Positions 7,346 to 17,251 are shown, counted from the first letter of the stretch. The stretch: 42,649 nucleotides of DNA from Tepidibacillus decaturensis (GCF_001561915.1 NZ_LSKU01000001.1:1384561-1427209), one strand, 5' to 3'. Notes: generated from the letters alone by a model not told the origin. Numbers and translations are program-made.

Positions 7346-10114
7346 TTATTCGGTTACTAAATCGTGGTAGTGCTCTTCTACAATTTCAGCACAAGTTGGG
7401 CATAATTCTGGGTGCTTATGTCCTACTTCAGGACTAACTATCCAGCATCGCTGACATTTTTCTCCTTCTGCTTGAGTTACATGAACACTTAATCCTTCAA
7501 GTTGCATCGCATTTTCTGGTGCCTGTTCTTCTTTCACGTCCACATGGGAAACAATAAATAATTTATCTAAATCATTAAATTGATTTAATAATTTTGCGAC
7601 CTCTGTTGATGGATAGATCGTAACAGCTGCAGCAAGTGAATGGCCGATTAACTTATCCTTACGAGCCACTTCTAAAGCTTTTAAAACCTCATCGCGGACA
7701 TCTAAGAATTGTTCCCATTTCTCCATCAATGACTGGTCTACTTCAATATGAGACCAATCCGGAAATTCAGTAAGCTGAACGCTAATCTCGTTCACTTCAG
7801 GGATGAATTTCCAAATCTCATCAGCTGTGTGAGGGAGAATAGGTGCAATCAATTTCACTAATACCAATAAAACTTCATATAATACGGTTTGAGCTGCTTT
7901 TCGAGTTGGTGAATGAAGTGGTTGGGTATATAAACGGTCTTTAATAATGTCTAGGTAAAATGCACTCATGTCGACGGTACAGAAATTGTGAATCGATTGA
8001 TAAACACTATGAAATTCATAAGCATCATAGCCCTTAATGACTTTATCAATCAATTGTTTGGTTCTCATCATGGCAAATTGATCAAGTTCGTTCATCTCTT
8101 TCAAAGCGACTTGATCTTTTTGCGGATTAAACCCTTCTAAATTACCAACTAAGAATCTTAAAGTATTCCTAATTTTTCGGTATACTTCTGAGATCTGTTT
8201 CAAAATGTTATCGGAAATCCGAACATCTGATTGATAATCAACAGAAGCAACCCAAAGACGGAGAATATCTGCTCCCAATTGATCAACAATCTTCTGCGGC
8301 ACAATCACATTCCCTAAGGACTTAGACATTTTTCTACCTTCGCCATCCAAGGTGAAACCATGACTTAAGACTGCTTTATAGGGTGCTTTTCCCGTTACAG
8401 CAACGCTGGTAGATAGGGAAGAATTGAACCAACCACGATATTGGTCAGAGCCTTCTAAATAAAGATCGGCTGGTCTTCGTAATTCTTCTCTTGCTTCTAA
8501 AACACCTTCATGGCTTGAACCAGAGTCAAACCATACATCCATAATATCTGTTTCTTTTCTAAAATGAGTTCCCCCACAAGATGGACAAGAAGTGCCTTCT
8601 GGTACCAACTCATCCGCCTCTTTGGCAAACCATACATTAGAGCCTTCCATTGCTACTAAATCTGCAACATGGTGAATGGTTTGATCGTTAAGAATCGTTT
8701 CTCCACAATCCTTACAATAGAAGATTGGAATCGGTACGCCCCAAATCCGTTGGCGAGATATACACCAATCTCCTCGATCAGCAACCATATTATGCAACCG
8801 TAGTTCTCCCCAATGCGGAACCCATTTCACATTTTTAATTTCTTCTAACATCGTTTGACGAATCGGTTCAATCGACGCAAACCATTGTTCAGTTGCCCGG
8901 TAAATCACTGGTTGTTTTGAGCGCCAATCGTGTGGGTATTGGTGTTTAATAAAGCCAAGTTTGAGAAGTTTACCAACTTCAGCTAGCTTTTTTGTCACCT
9001 CTTTATTAGCATCTTCATAGAACAAACCTTCAAAGCCGGGTGCTTCTTTTGTGAATTTCCCTTGGTCATCGATTGGCGATAAGACATCTAAACCATATTT
9101 CTGGCCAACATAAAAGTCATCTTCTCCATGACCAGGTGCAGTATGAACGCATCCTGTTCCAGCCTCTAATGTTACATGCTCACCAAGAATAACAGGTGAG
9201 ATTCGATCATAAAATGGGTGTTTTGTGACTACCCCTTCTAACTCTTCACCCTTAAATTCCTTAACAATTTCTACATGCTCAAAACCAATTTCTTCTTTCA
9301 CATGGTCTAATAGTTCTTTAGCCACTAAATATTGTCCAGATTCTACTTTGTATAGGACATAATCAAATTCCGGATGAATAGAAATAGCAAGGTTTGCTGG
9401 TATGGTCCAAGGTGTTGTCGTCCAAATGACAACATTTGAACCCTCTGGAAGTTTACCTTTTCCATCAACGACTTCAAAAGCTACATAAATCGAGGCAGAA
9501 CGTTTTTCTTTATATTCAATTTCCGCCTCGGCTAGTGCAGACTCAGAAGAGGGTGACCAATAAACAGGTTTAAGCCCCTTGTAGATGAGTCCCTTTTTTG
9601 CCATTTCGCCAAATACTTTTAATTGTCTTGCTTCATATTCTGGCTTTAGGGTAATATAAGGATTTTCAAAGTCTCCTCTTATACCTAAACGTTTAAACTG
9701 TCCCTTTTGCTTTTCAACATAAGAAAGAGCATAATCTCGACAACGGTTTCTAAACTCAATCGGTCCAATTTCATGACGGTTAATTTTTTCATTTTTAATA
9801 ATAGCATGCTCGATTGGTAATCCGTGAGTATCCCAACCAGGAACATAAGGTGCATTATAGCCCTGCATGGTTTTAAAACGAACGATGATATCTTTCAAAA
9901 TCTTGTTCAGTGCATGGCCAATATGGATATCTCCATTCGCATAAGGAGGACCATCATGAAGAATAAATGTTGGCTTCCCTTTTTTTGATTCCTGCACTTT
10001 TTGATAAATATTGATCTCATCCCACCATTGCTCAATCTCTGGCTCTTTATTTGGAAGATTTCCTCTCATTGGAAAATCTGTTTTTAACAGATTTAATGTC
10101 GTCCCATAATCCAT
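7346..10114 (-). CDS. ileS: isoleucyl-tRNA synthetase
   Basis: Charges tRNA-Ile with isoleucine in the cytoplasm. At 922 residues it has the normal bacterial length. Class I signatures are present: HIGH at residues 64-67 (within [11 protein letters not shown]) and KMSKS near residue 600 ([14 protein letters not shown]). The editing (CP1) domain includes the [11 protein letters not shown] motif. The C-terminal zinc-binding segment has CQRCW and CPTC, characteristic of the bacterial IleS type. The gene follows divIVA as in B. subtilis, but has its own promoter and a T-box leader, so expression responds to uncharged tRNA-Ile independently of the division genes. Confidence 0.98.
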   Translation of the reverse strand: MDYGTTLNLLKTDFPMRGNLPNKEPEIEQWWDEINIYQKVQESKKGKPTFILHDGPPYANGDIHIGHALNKILKDIIVRFKTMQGYNAPYVPGWDTHGLPIEHAIIKNEKINRHEIGPIEFRNRCRDYALSYVEKQKGQFKRLGIRGDFENPYITLKPEYEARQLKVFGEMAKKGLIYKGLKPVYWSPSSESALAEAEIEYKEKRSASIYVAFEVVDGKGKLPEGSNVVIWTTTPWTIPANLAISIHPEFDYVLYKVESGQYLVAKELLDHVKEEIGFEHVEIVKEFKGEELEGVVTKHPFYDRISPVILGEHVTLEAGTGCVHTAPGHGEDDFYVGQKYGLDVLSPIDDQGKFTKEAPGFEGLFYEDANKEVTKKLAEVGKLLKLGFIKHQYPHDWRSKQPVIYRATEQWFASIEPIRQTMLEEIKNVKWVPHWGELRLHNMVADRGDWCISRQRIWGVPIPIFYCKDCGETILNDQTIHHVADLVAMEGSNVWFAKEADELVPEGTSCPSCGGTHFRKETDIMDVWFDSGSSHEGVLEAREELRRPADLYLEGSDQYRGWFNSSLSTSVAVTGKAPYKAVLSHGFTLDGEGRKMSKSLGNVIVPQKIVDQLGADILRLWVASVDYQSDVRISDNILKQISEVYRKIRNTLRFLVGNLEGFNPQKDQVALKEMNELDQFAMMRTKQLIDKVIKGYDAYEFHSVYQSIHNFCTVDMSAFYLDIIKDRLYTQPLHSPTRKAAQTVLYEVLLVLVKLIAPILPHTADEIWKFIPEVNEISVQLTEFPDWSHIEVDQSLMEKWEQFLDVRDEVLKALEVARKDKLIGHSLAAAVTIYPSTEVAKLLNQFNDLDKLFIVSHVDVKEEQAPENAMQLEGLSVHVTQAEGEKCQRCWIVSPEVGHKHPELCPTCAEIVEEHYHDLVTE

Positions 10115-10204
10115 TCAACTCACTCCTTCTTACAACTTTTCAGCCCATAAAAGCAACGGCTCACTTAAAAGCCAATTCCAATCCCTTTTATAAGGCTTCA
10201 CGAA

Positions 10205-10475
10205 TATGAAAAAAAACCTTCTCATCCAAAGTCAAGGGACGAGAAGGTTACCCGCGGTACCACCCTAATAGCGTATATAGCCACTTATAAAAGATAACGG
10301 ATTAAACCGACTTTTCTTACTTGTTTTTCAATGCATTCAGAAAAGTAACTCATGGGTGATATTCAACATAGTCCAAATTACTAGGCTCACACCAACCCTA
10401 GCTCGCTTAAATCTGGGGTCTAGTTGACAGATCCCAATCCTCGTTTCATATTCGTTTCATTTGTTTATTTAATGA
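10205..10475 (-). promoter_or_regulatory. T-box leader of ileS
   Basis: The minus strand carries the canonical T-box core AGGGTGGTACCGCG (about 10252-10266). It is followed by a strong terminator hairpin (AACCTTCTC at 10215-10220/10221-10223 pairing with GAGAAGGTT at 10241-10249) and a run of T. Upstream, a conserved stem I region contains AUC at about 10358-10360 in the context GAATATCACC, which fits an isoleucine specifier. In T-box genes, uncharged cognate tRNA pairs with the specifier and the T-box bulge, favouring the antiterminator. The whole leader lies between the promoter at 10481 and ileS. The exact specifier position is inferred without folding. Confidence 0.93.
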
Positions 10476-10480
10476 TATGC

Positions 10481-10509
10481 AGTATACCTAATTATTGACT
10501 CAAAGTCAA
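10481..10509 (-). promoter_or_regulatory. sigma-A promoter of the ileS T-box transcript
   Basis: TTGACT (10504-10509) and TATACT (10481-10486) are separated by exactly 17 bases on the minus strand, a near-consensus housekeeping promoter. It overlaps the end of divIVA, whose stop codon is at 10514. Confidence 0.8.
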
Positions 10510-10513
10510 TGGT

Positions 10514-11002
10514 TTATACGCTAACCCGATCCTCTTCTTCAGTTCTCTCAAGCTCTTCCCAGCTTTGAGATTCTAACATCTCAAGCTGTGCTTCTAAAAG
10601 AGTACGGAATCTCGTACGATAAATGGCTGCTCTTTTTTTCAATTCTTCAATTTCTAGGGAAATCGTTCTTGATTTCATTAGAGACTCGTTGATGATACGA
10701 TCTGCATTTTTTTCAGCTTCTTTGACAATCAATTGCGCTTCTTTTTTTGCATTTGCTTTCACTTCTTCAGCTGTTTCTTGCGCTACAATAATCGATTTAC
10801 TTAAGCTTTCTTCAATATTAGAAAAATGGCTAAGTCTTTCATTTAATTGTATTATCTTTTCCTCAAGGTCTTTGTTTTGGCGAATTAAAGCTTCATAATC
10901 TTTAATCACTTGATCCAAAAATTCATTTACTTCATCTTCATTATACCCACGAAACGCTTTACTAAATTCTTTGTTATGTATGTCCAATGGTGTTAAAGGC
11001 AC
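10514..11002 (-). CDS. divIVA: cell division/polarity protein DivIVA
   Basis: A curvature-sensing membrane-binding coiled-coil protein that marks the poles and division site. In Bacilli it positions MinCD and helps orient the chromosome during sporulation. The product begins PLTPLDIHNKEFSKAFRGY, the conserved lipid-binding N-terminal domain, followed by DEDEVNEFLDQ-type helices. Long heptad coiled coils then run to about residue 150, with an acidic tail (TEEEDRV). The start is the GTG at 11000-11002, placed 8 bases after GGAGG and matching the family N-terminus. The ORF is open further upstream to 11032, but that extension lacks support. Length is 162 residues. Confidence 0.95.
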   Translation of the reverse strand: MPLTPLDIHNKEFSKAFRGYNEDEVNEFLDQVIKDYEALIRQNKDLEEKIIQLNERLSHFSNIEESLSKSIIVAQETAEEVKANAKKEAQLIVKEAEKNADRIINESLMKSRTISLEIEELKKRAAIYRTRFRTLLEAQLEMLESQSWEELERTEEEDRVSV

Positions 11003-11071
11003 CAAAAACACCTCCAAATCATATTTTGTCATACTTATTTCGACATAGAATCCAAAAATCCTGCAATTTTT

Positions 11072-11854
11072 TTAGCTCCATCGACCTATTTTTACACGGA
11101 TACGGCCTTTTTTGGTGATTCCTTCGTCCTCTAAAAACTTAAAGCGACCAAATCCATTTAAAGAAACGATATCACCTACTTGAAGCTTATAATCGGTTTG
11201 ATCAATGATTTGCCAATTTACTTTTAAATGTTTCCCTTTAATCCATTCAGATATTTTTGTCCGAGACAGTCGAAAAACATCACTCGATATCGCATCAACA
11301 CGTAGCGAAGAAACGGTCAAAAACATTTCCTCAATCTGTTGAATTGGGGGTTTTACATTTTCTCTAGCGATTTCCTCAAGTCGAACAGGAACCCTTCCTA
11401 CATGAGTAAGCTGCATTCTAATATAATCAGCAACTTCACTAGCAACAATGTATTGTTTATCCGTATCTGAAACAAGGATATCTCCAAATTTTTCACGTTT
11501 TATTCCAATATTCAAAAGCGCACCCATGTAATCCCTATGAGTTAATGTTGTAAATTTATTCTCCCCAATCACTTTAAAAAAGGTTAGCCCCATTTCCTTA
11601 GGATCATAGGAAAAATAATAGGGTGCAATCAGCACTCTACCTCTTTCAGCTTCAGTATATCCCCCATCAAAAAACATCGTCAGATCCATAGAAGAATTGA
11701 CGATGTTTTGAATGATTTGCTTTTGCCTAGGGTCAACAAAATCAGTTCGGATAGAAGTATGAGTCTTCTCTGCTCGCTCTACCCATTCAATCACCCGTTC
11801 TACAAAAGGCTGCTCTTCTTTACGATAATGATGCATAATATGATCATGTGACAT
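11072..11854 (-). CDS. ylmH: S4-domain RNA-binding protein YlmH
   Basis: A 260-residue homologue of B. subtilis YlmH. The N-terminal two-thirds (residues 1-175) is the family-specific part. The C-terminal S4 domain spans about residues 178-255, with the motif SSDVFRLSRTKISEWIKGKHLKVN and the closing GDIVSLNGFGRFKFLE. YlmH has been linked to rescue of stalled 50S-peptidyl-tRNA complexes in Bacillus (an RqcP-like role); that function is transferred from the family. It sits between ylmG and divIVA as in other Bacilli. GGGGGA precedes the ATG. Confidence 0.92.
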   Translation of the reverse strand: MSHDHIMHHYRKEEQPFVERVIEWVERAEKTHTSIRTDFVDPRQKQIIQNIVNSSMDLTMFFDGGYTEAERGRVLIAPYYFSYDPKEMGLTFFKVIGENKFTTLTHRDYMGALLNIGIKREKFGDILVSDTDKQYIVASEVADYIRMQLTHVGRVPVRLEEIARENVKPPIQQIEEMFLTVSSLRVDAISSDVFRLSRTKISEWIKGKHLKVNWQIIDQTDYKLQVGDIVSLNGFGRFKFLEDEGITKKGRIRVKIGRWS

Positions 11855-11890
11855 GTAAGTTCCCCCAAAGATGATTACTTTACAAATGCT

Positions 11891-12157
11891 TTATAAGAAT
11901 AAAAATCTTAAAACAGTTTTTAGCCCTTCTCGGATAAAATCAAGTGCGAAAAAGGCAACGATTGGTGAAATATCAATCATCCCAATAGGTGGGATAATTT
12001 TTCTAAAGGGTCGTAAATAAGGTTCGACAAGTTTACCTAATAGTTCTCCTACAGGCGTTTCTCTCATTTGCGGAACCCATGACATCAAAATATAGGCAAA
12101 AATAAGCCAAAAATAGATTTGAAAGATTGTATCTACGATTGAAATAATAGAGTACAT
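11891..12157 (-). CDS. ylmG: YggT-family membrane protein YlmG
   Basis: An 88-residue integral membrane protein with two hydrophobic helices, one at about residues 5-27 and one near the C-terminus. Between them is the YggT-family loop LVEPYLRPFRKIIPPIGMIDISPI. It begins 3 bases after the sepF stop, consistent with the conserved sepF-ylmG-ylmH-divIVA block. A role in division or membrane organisation is suggested by neighbourhood; the molecular function is not established. Confidence 0.92.
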   Translation of the reverse strand: MYSIISIVDTIFQIYFWLIFAYILMSWVPQMRETPVGELLGKLVEPYLRPFRKIIPPIGMIDISPIVAFFALDFIREGLKTVLRFLFL

Positions 12158-12160
12158 TTG

Positions 12161-12565
12161 TTATTCATCCTCCTGAAGAATTTCAGTAATCGCTCCTTCA
12201 ATATCAATATTTTCTGGAGTGCATAAAAAGATACTTGTACCAATTTTTTTGATGTCACCATTCAAAGCATAGACACAACCACTTAAAAAATCTACTACTC
12301 TTCTCGCTTGATCTGGTGAAAGTCGTTGTAAATTAACAATAATCGGGCGATGAGACCGTAAATGATCAGCAATCTCCTGTGCTTCCTCATAGGATCTAGG
12401 TTCAGCTAAAACCATTTTTACATTTTTCTGAGTATGTAAGCTTACGACATTATTATTTTTGTTTCTTCGACTTAAAAAAACCTCATCTTCAGATTCTTGA
12501 CCTTCTATCTCTTCTACAACCTCTTCATCCTGAAGGCCCAAAAAACCCATGATTTTCCCCATCAT
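12161..12565 (-). CDS. sepF: cell division protein SepF
   Basis: A 134-residue protein that binds FtsZ and anchors Z-ring filaments to the membrane. The N-terminus ([11 protein letters not shown]) is the amphipathic membrane-targeting helix. An acidic linker of about 25 residues follows, then the SepF globular domain with [36 protein letters not shown] and the glycine turn in [16 protein letters not shown] typical GGAGGA site lies upstream. SepF overlaps FtsA function in B. subtilis. Confidence 0.95.
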   Translation of the reverse strand: MMGKIMGFLGLQDEEVVEEIEGQESEDEVFLSRRNKNNNVVSLHTQKNVKMVLAEPRSYEEAQEIADHLRSHRPIIVNLQRLSPDQARRVVDFLSGCVYALNGDIKKIGTSIFLCTPENIDIEGAITEILQEDE

Positions 12566-12589
12566 TTTTTCATTCCTCCATTCAAATGT

Positions 12590-13276
12590 TTATACTTCTC
12601 CTTTAAAAAGAACTGTACCTAGACGAATAAATGTTGCCCCTTCTTCGATGGCAACCTCAAAATCGTTGGACATACCCATTGATAATTCATGAATTGTGTA
12701 TCCTAGAATGCCATTATCATTAATCTCATCTCTTAATTCCCTTAATCGACGAAAAATAGGCCTTATTACCTCTTTTTCTTCAACAAAGGGAGCCATTGTC
12801 ATTAAACCAACAATGCGAATAGAATCTAATAAACGAACTTTTTCTACAAATTCAAGCAATTCTTCTGGTGCTAAACCAGATTTAGTCGTTTCTCCAGAAA
12901 TATTCACTTGAATAAAGGCTTGTACTTTTAGATTTTGTAATTTTGCCCGCTTATTGATTTCTTGAGCCAAGGAAAAACGATCAAGGGAATGAAGGTAATC
13001 AAATTTTCCAAGTAATTGTTTTACTTTGTTAGTTTGTAAATGCCCGATAAAATGCCATGTACCTTGATCTTTAAGTACTTCATATTTTTTTAGTACCTGT
13101 TGAACTTTATTTTCTGCAATATGGTCTAAACCAAAGTCTAATACTTGTTTGGTTTGATCGATATCTAGATATTTTGTAACTGCAATCAATTGGATCTCCT
13201 TTGGGTCTCTACCACTTCGTTCACAAGCAAACCGTATCCTTTCTTTTACATTCAGTACATTTTCTTTTAATTGCAC
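12590..13276 (-). CDS. ylmE: PLP-binding protein YlmE (YggS/PROSC family)
   Basis: A 228-residue alanine-racemase-fold protein that binds pyridoxal phosphate and keeps free PLP levels in balance. The PLP lysine is in IQLIAVTKYLD. Other family motifs are AENKVQQVLKKYE, WHFIGHLQTNK, VNISGETTKSG and the C-terminal ELSMGMSNDFEVAIEEGATFIRLGT with its phosphate-binding SMGMS. The start is a GTG at 13276 with AGGAAGG upstream inside the preceding gene; it begins 3 bases after the restored ylmD stop. Confidence 0.93.
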   Translation of the reverse strand: MQLKENVLNVKERIRFACERSGRDPKEIQLIAVTKYLDIDQTKQVLDFGLDHIAENKVQQVLKKYEVLKDQGTWHFIGHLQTNKVKQLLGKFDYLHSLDRFSLAQEINKRAKLQNLKVQAFIQVNISGETTKSGLAPEELLEFVEKVRLLDSIRIVGLMTMAPFVEEKEVIRPIFRRLRELRDEINDNGILGYTIHELSMGMSNDFEVAIEEGATFIRLGTVLFKGEV

Positions 13277-13279
13277 AAC

Positions 13280-14109
13280 TTACTCATCCTTCCTAAGTCC
13301 AATCCAAGCAGCCATACGCCCTGTTTTTCCCTGTTCTTTTCGATGTGAAAAAAATAAATCAACATTGCAATTAGTACACCATGATGAAATTTCGATATTT
13401 TCCGGCAAAATTCCTGCTTCTAATAGTATTTCTTTATTTATTTTTTTAAATCTAAATCAAAATGCCCATTTTTCTTGTCGATCACCATTTCTGGTGGAAT
13501 AAATTGAAGCGAAGATTGCATTGGATTGATGACTTGATCATTGACTTCATAGCAGCACTGACCAATCGCTGGACCGATCGCAACTTGAATATCATTGACG
13601 TTTGACTGAAAAGAATCTACAAACGTTTGAATCATTTTTTCTGCAATTTTTAGAACCGTTCCTTTCCATCCTGCATGAGCCAATCCTATAATCTGTTTGA
13701 TAGGGTCATAAAAATAGATTGGAACACAATCTGCAAAATAAACCGTTAATACGATATCTGGAATATTTGTTACTAGGCCATCTGTATCTTGAATCGCATC
13801 TTCGCGAATTCTCCGTCCTTTTCCCCTCTCAGCAAGGGTAACCACTTTGATATTGTTCCCATGAACCTGTTCAGCTGAAGTCCAAGCATCAAAGGAAAAC
13901 CCTAATGCTCTGGCTAGTATCTGGCGATTTGCTACGACATCTGTTGGGTCATCCCCTACATGGAGTGCCAAATTCATAGATTGGTAGTTGCCTTTACTTT
14001 GACCACCCTGTCTAGTAGAAAAACCTACACTTAGATTAGGATTCTCTTGTTCCCACTTTTTGATCACAAGATAAGGTATCGGTTTGTCTACTTGTACAAA
14101 CGCTTCCAT
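13280..14109 (-). CDS. ylmD: peptidoglycan-editing factor/laccase-domain protein YlmD, frame-disrupted
   Basis: A member of the multicopper-oxidase-like YfiH/PgeF family (COG1496), linked to removing misincorporated serine from peptidoglycan precursors and to purine-nucleoside phosphorylase activity in homologues. The first 223 codons contain the metal-site motifs LHVGDDP, HGNNI, YFADCVPI, GLAHAGWKGT and GPAIGQCCYEV. The frame then stops after FDLDLKK, at an A run of seven on the coding strand (13441-13447). Restoring one A gives the remaining C-terminus (ISSWCTNCN, FFSHRKEQGKTGRMAAWIGL) and a 276-residue protein, the family norm. Confidence 0.85.
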
Positions 14110-14170
14110 ATCAACACTCCTTTTCTCCTATATTATCATAGAATATGGGTCGATTCACCAAATAAAATAA

Positions 14171-14221
14171 CCCACAAAAGTGAAGACTTCCTTCGAAGCC
14201 AATTCATATTACTTTTATGGG
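14171..14221 (-). terminator. terminator after ylmC
   Basis: CCCACAAAAGT (14171-14181) pairs with ACTTTTATGGG (14211-14221) with one mismatch, and a smaller CTTC/GAAG inner stem lies between. On the minus strand the hairpin is followed by TTATTTTATTT. It separates ylmC from ylmD. Confidence 0.6.
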
Positions 14222-14258
14222 ATCCATGAATATTTTAAAAGAAATGCATAATGATATT

Positions 14259-14549
14259 TTAATTTGTTTTTCTAAAAGGGTCATACTCATCCAATTCAGT
14301 TGAACGATAGGATCGATCATCTAATTTCACTAAAATTACATCTAATCCAATTTTTACAATATTTTTCCAAGGAATAATATACTCAGCCCCATTTGCAAAA
14401 AGTCCGAATAATTTTCCTTGACTGGGGACGATCAATGCTTCAACTCGTCCATTTCTTAAGTCTATATCTAAGTCTTGTACCGATCCTAATTTCTTACCAT
14501 CAAATATATTAATGACATCTTTCGTTTGGAACTCTGAAATTTTAATCAT
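14259..14549 (-). CDS. ylmC: PRC-barrel protein YlmC/YmxH
   Basis: A 96-residue PRC-barrel protein of the YlmC/YmxH sporulation-associated family. Visible motifs are ISEFQTKDVINIFDGKKLG near the start and GRVEALIVPSQGKLFG, then a conserved IIPWKNIVKIGLDVILV. The C-terminus ends at YDPFRKTN. It lies between sigG and ylmD, the same position as in B. subtilis. Its biochemical role is not established. The start is the ATG at 14549; the TTG at 14564 is in frame but less likely. Confidence 0.88.
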   Translation of the reverse strand: MIKISEFQTKDVINIFDGKKLGSVQDLDIDLRNGRVEALIVPSQGKLFGLFANGAEYIIPWKNIVKIGLDVILVKLDDRSYRSTELDEYDPFRKTN

Positions 14550-14624
14550 TTTCAGCTCACCCAATCTTTTTCTTCTTTCCTAATATATATATGTGAAGAT
14601 TGCCAAAAATGTACCATTAAGAAA

Positions 14625-14663
14625 AGGTTTGTATATTCATCTGCTTATGGAATATACAAACCT
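14625..14663. repeat. perfect 14-bp inverted repeat between sigG and ylmC
   Basis: AGGTTTGTATATTC (14625-14638) and GAATATACAAACCT (14650-14663) pair perfectly around an 11-base loop. On the minus strand the stem is followed by TTTTCTT, so it probably terminates sigG-derived transcription. The symmetry could also serve a dimeric regulator. Confidence 0.6.
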
Positions 14664-14703
14664 CTAAATGACAAGCGGAAGAAAGTTTCTTATTTTTTAA
14701 TAA

Positions 14704-14727
14704 AGGTCAACCTTATCAGATTGACCT
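14704..14727 (-). terminator. hairpin directly after sigG
   Basis: A 7-bp stem (AGGTCAA / TTGACCT) with a 10-base loop begins 17 bases after the sigG stop, followed by TTTATT on the minus strand. It is weaker than the adjacent 14-bp hairpin. Confidence 0.5.
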
Positions 14728-14743
14728 CACTAAGCAAAATGAT

Positions 14744-15523
14744 TTATGTTTTGATATACTTATGCATTTGCTGAATAGCGGCCTTTTCTAACCTTGACAC
14801 TTGGGCCTGAGAAATGCCGATTTCTTCAGCTACTTCCATTTGGGTTTTTCCATCGTAAAACCTCATCGATAAAATCATTTTTTCTCGATCATTAAGACGA
14901 TTTAGCGCTTGTTTTAACGCAATTTCTTCTACCCAATGGATATCCTTATTTTTATCATCACTAATTTGATCCATTACATAGATCGGATCTCCTCCATCAT
15001 GATAAATCGGTTCAAATAAGGATACCGGATCTTGAATTGCATCTAAAGCAAAGACCACGTCTTCTTTTGGCACATTTAATACTTCAGATATTTCATAAAT
15101 CGTTGGCTCAGAAGACTTTTGGGTAGTTAAAGCATCCCTTACTTGAAGTGCCTTGTAAGCAATATCGCGAAGGGAACGTGATACTCGAATTGGATTATTA
15201 TCCCTTAAATAACGTCTAATTTCTCCTATAATCATTGGGACGGCATAGGTGGAGAATTTCACGTTTTGGCTGAGATCAAAGTTATCAATAGCTTTCATTA
15301 ACCCGATACACCCAACCTGAAATAAATCATCTACAAATTCGCCGCGATTATTAAAACGTTGGATGACACTTAAGACAAGGCGTAGGTTTCCATTCACCAA
15401 TGTTTCCCTAGCCGAATGTTCACCCTGTTGCATGGCTTGAAAAAGTTTTCTCATTTCCTCATTTTTCAAAACAGGTAATTTGGATGTATCTACACCGCAG
15501 ATTTCAACTTTACTTCTAGACAA
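14744..15523 (-). CDS. sigG: forespore sigma factor SigG
   Basis: The late forespore sigma factor that directs spore germination, DNA protection and intercompartment signalling genes. The 259-residue sequence starts SRSKVEICGVDTSKLPVL, the typical SigG N-terminus. Region 2 includes FVDDLFQVGCIGLMKAIDNFD and FSTYAVPMIIGEIRRYLRDN; region 4 includes LNDREKMILSMRFYDGKTQ and the helix-turn-helix MEVAEEIGISQAQVSRLEK. It lies directly downstream of sigE, as in all Bacilli, with its own sigma-F/G-type promoter in the gap. Confidence 0.97.
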   Translation of the reverse strand: MSRSKVEICGVDTSKLPVLKNEEMRKLFQAMQQGEHSARETLVNGNLRLVLSVIQRFNNRGEFVDDLFQVGCIGLMKAIDNFDLSQNVKFSTYAVPMIIGEIRRYLRDNNPIRVSRSLRDIAYKALQVRDALTTQKSSEPTIYEISEVLNVPKEDVVFALDAIQDPVSLFEPIYHDGGDPIYVMDQISDDKNKDIHWVEEIALKQALNRLNDREKMILSMRFYDGKTQMEVAEEIGISQAQVSRLEKAAIQQMHKYIKT

Positions 15524-15556
15524 GATTCTCCCTCCTATCGGAGTTACGTTACTGTA

Positions 15557-15586
15557 AAGTATCTCCTTAGAGGGAAAAATTTATGC
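15557..15586 (-). promoter_or_regulatory. sigma-F/sigma-G-type promoter of sigG
   Basis: In the gap between sigE and sigG the minus strand reads GCATA-N15-GGAGATACTT. The -35 is a full match, the spacer length is correct, and the -10 matches GGnnAnAnTA except for the last base. B. subtilis sigG is transcribed by sigma-F from an equivalent position. Confidence 0.7.
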
Positions 15587-15587
15587 T

Positions 15588-16310
15588 TTAAATCATTTTA
15601 TTAAATTCTTTTCGCAATCGTTTGATAATTCTTTTTTCTAATCTTGATATATAAGATTGAGAAATACCAAGGATATCAGCAACGTCCTTTTGAGTTTTTT
15701 CAATCCCATCATTAAGGCCAAATCGGAGTTCCATAATCACTTTTTCTCGATCATTTAATTTTTCTAATGCTTTCTTTAATAATTTTTTATCAATTTCATC
15801 TTCAATGTTACGAAAAATGGTATCATTTTCTGTTCCTAAAATATCTGAAAGCAATAGTTCATTACCATCCCAATCAATATTTAATGGTTCATCAAAAGAT
15901 ACTTCAGTTTTCACTTTATTGTTACGTCTTAAGAACATCAAAATTTCATTTTCAATACATCTGGAAGCATAGGTGGCTAATTTGATTTTTTTATCAATAT
16001 CAAATGTGTTTACCGCCTTAATTAGCCCGATCGACCCAATAGAGACTAAATCTTCTATATTTACTCCTGTGTTATCAAATTTTCTTGCAATGTAGACAAC
16101 AAGACGAAGATTTCGTTCGATTAACATCGACTTTACTGCATTATCTCCTGTAGGCAGCTTCTCTAATAGAAGTTCTTCCTCTTCTCTTGTCAAAGGAGGT
16201 GGAAGAGTTTCACTTCCTCCAATATAATAAATCTCCTCTGTTTTCAATCCAAGTAGAAATAATAGACGATACCACAATAAAATCAACTGGATCTTCCACT
16301 TTGCTAACAT
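15588..16310 (-). CDS. sigE: mother-cell sigma factor SigE (pro-form)
   Basis: The early mother-cell sigma factor, made as an inactive membrane-associated precursor and cleaved by SpoIIGA. The 240-residue product starts with a hydrophobic, basic pro-sequence ([17 protein letters not shown]), then [19 protein letters not shown] near the cleavage site. Region 2 ([39 protein letters not shown]) and region 4 ([37 protein letters not shown]) are intact. It follows spoIIGA by 29 bases, forming the classic spoIIG operon. Confidence 0.97.
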   Translation of the reverse strand: MLAKWKIQLILLWYRLLFLLGLKTEEIYYIGGSETLPPPLTREEEELLLEKLPTGDNAVKSMLIERNLRLVVYIARKFDNTGVNIEDLVSIGSIGLIKAVNTFDIDKKIKLATYASRCIENEILMFLRRNNKVKTEVSFDEPLNIDWDGNELLLSDILGTENDTIFRNIEDEIDKKLLKKALEKLNDREKVIMELRFGLNDGIEKTQKDVADILGISQSYISRLEKRIIKRLRKEFNKMI

Positions 16311-16339
16311 ATGAGACCCCCTTGAACAATGAATTAGGA

Positions 16340-17251
16340 TTATCCTGTTAATAATTCAGGATGTATAATAGCTGAATAGCTGTGGTCATTGGAAAGATGA
16401 CCATAATCAAGACCGATTAAAACTTTGGTATGTGTCCAATGTGTTTGGTTCTCTGAGGAAATCACCACCTTATCAGGACGAATACATAATAAAAACTGCA
16501 TCTCTTTTGATACGCTGCGAAAGGGGACTAGATGAATTCTAGTCTGCCATGCTGGATCGATATTCTTCGTTATTTCTTCAAGCGATTCCAAATGAAATTG
16601 TCCATGTTGATAAGCTGTCTGGAAAATAGTAGGTAAAAATGACACGGATTTAGCTTCTAAAATCATCACTGGTTTTCGAGTAATTGGATCATAAAGCCGA
16701 TTCCCGGTATCCACCAATCCTTTACATTGATGACGATGTTCGAGAACCTCTATCTCAACATCTACATAATGTTGTTCGACATTTCCTTTCCGTTCAAGGG
16801 ACAGGAATGTACGATTGGAGAAAAACCATACCCCTAAAACAGCAATCACGATAAAAAGGAGCAAAAAAAATGGATTTGACGAATGAGTCACGTACACACC
16901 TTTTATGACTTCATGATCAATTTGAAAGAGGTACTGTAAAGCAAATACCCCACCGCCCATGAGAAAAGAAACAAAATAAAAGGTGGCCAACGTTCTAACC
17001 ATTTGGAGCAGATGTAAAAAACCAAATGAGACCCATAACATTAAAATTGAGATCAGAATTTTTGTTAGTAAAACATGTGCTGCACTCAAATAAGGAATAA
17101 AAAATACCATCGTATACGCTGCTCCGATCATTGCTCCTAGCGTGATGCGGATCTTCTTGATTTTTAAGTGAAGAAACTTGGCAGTCGTTAATAAAATTAG
17201 TGTATCGATCATAAAATTAAGTAAAAGGATTAGATCCAAGTAAAAGACCAT
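16340..17251 (-). CDS. spoIIGA: sporulation sigma-E factor-processing peptidase SpoIIGA
   Basis: A membrane-embedded aspartic-type protease that activates pro-SigE after receiving the forespore signal through SpoIIR. About five N-terminal transmembrane helices (residues 1-150) precede a cytoplasmic protease domain with the catalytic motif [12 protein letters not shown]. The C-terminal [15 protein letters not shown] and IIHPELLTG segments match the family. I set the start at ATG 17251 ([15 protein letters not shown]), 9 bases after AAGGAG; the ORF is open 22 codons further but that extension has no support. Length is about 303 residues, as in B. subtilis. Confidence 0.93.
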   Translation of the reverse strand: MVFYLDLILLLNFMIDTLILLTTAKFLHLKIKKIRITLGAMIGAAYTMVFFIPYLSAAHVLLTKILISILMLWVSFGFLHLLQMVRTLATFYFVSFLMGGGVFALQYLFQIDHEVIKGVYVTHSSNPFFLLLFIVIAVLGVWFFSNRTFLSLERKGNVEQHYVDVEIEVLEHRHQCKGLVDTGNRLYDPITRKPVMILEAKSVSFLPTIFQTAYQHGQFHLESLEEITKNIDPAWQTRIHLVPFRSVSKEMQFLLCIRPDKVVISSENQTHWTHTKVLIGLDYGHLSNDHSYSAIIHPELLTG

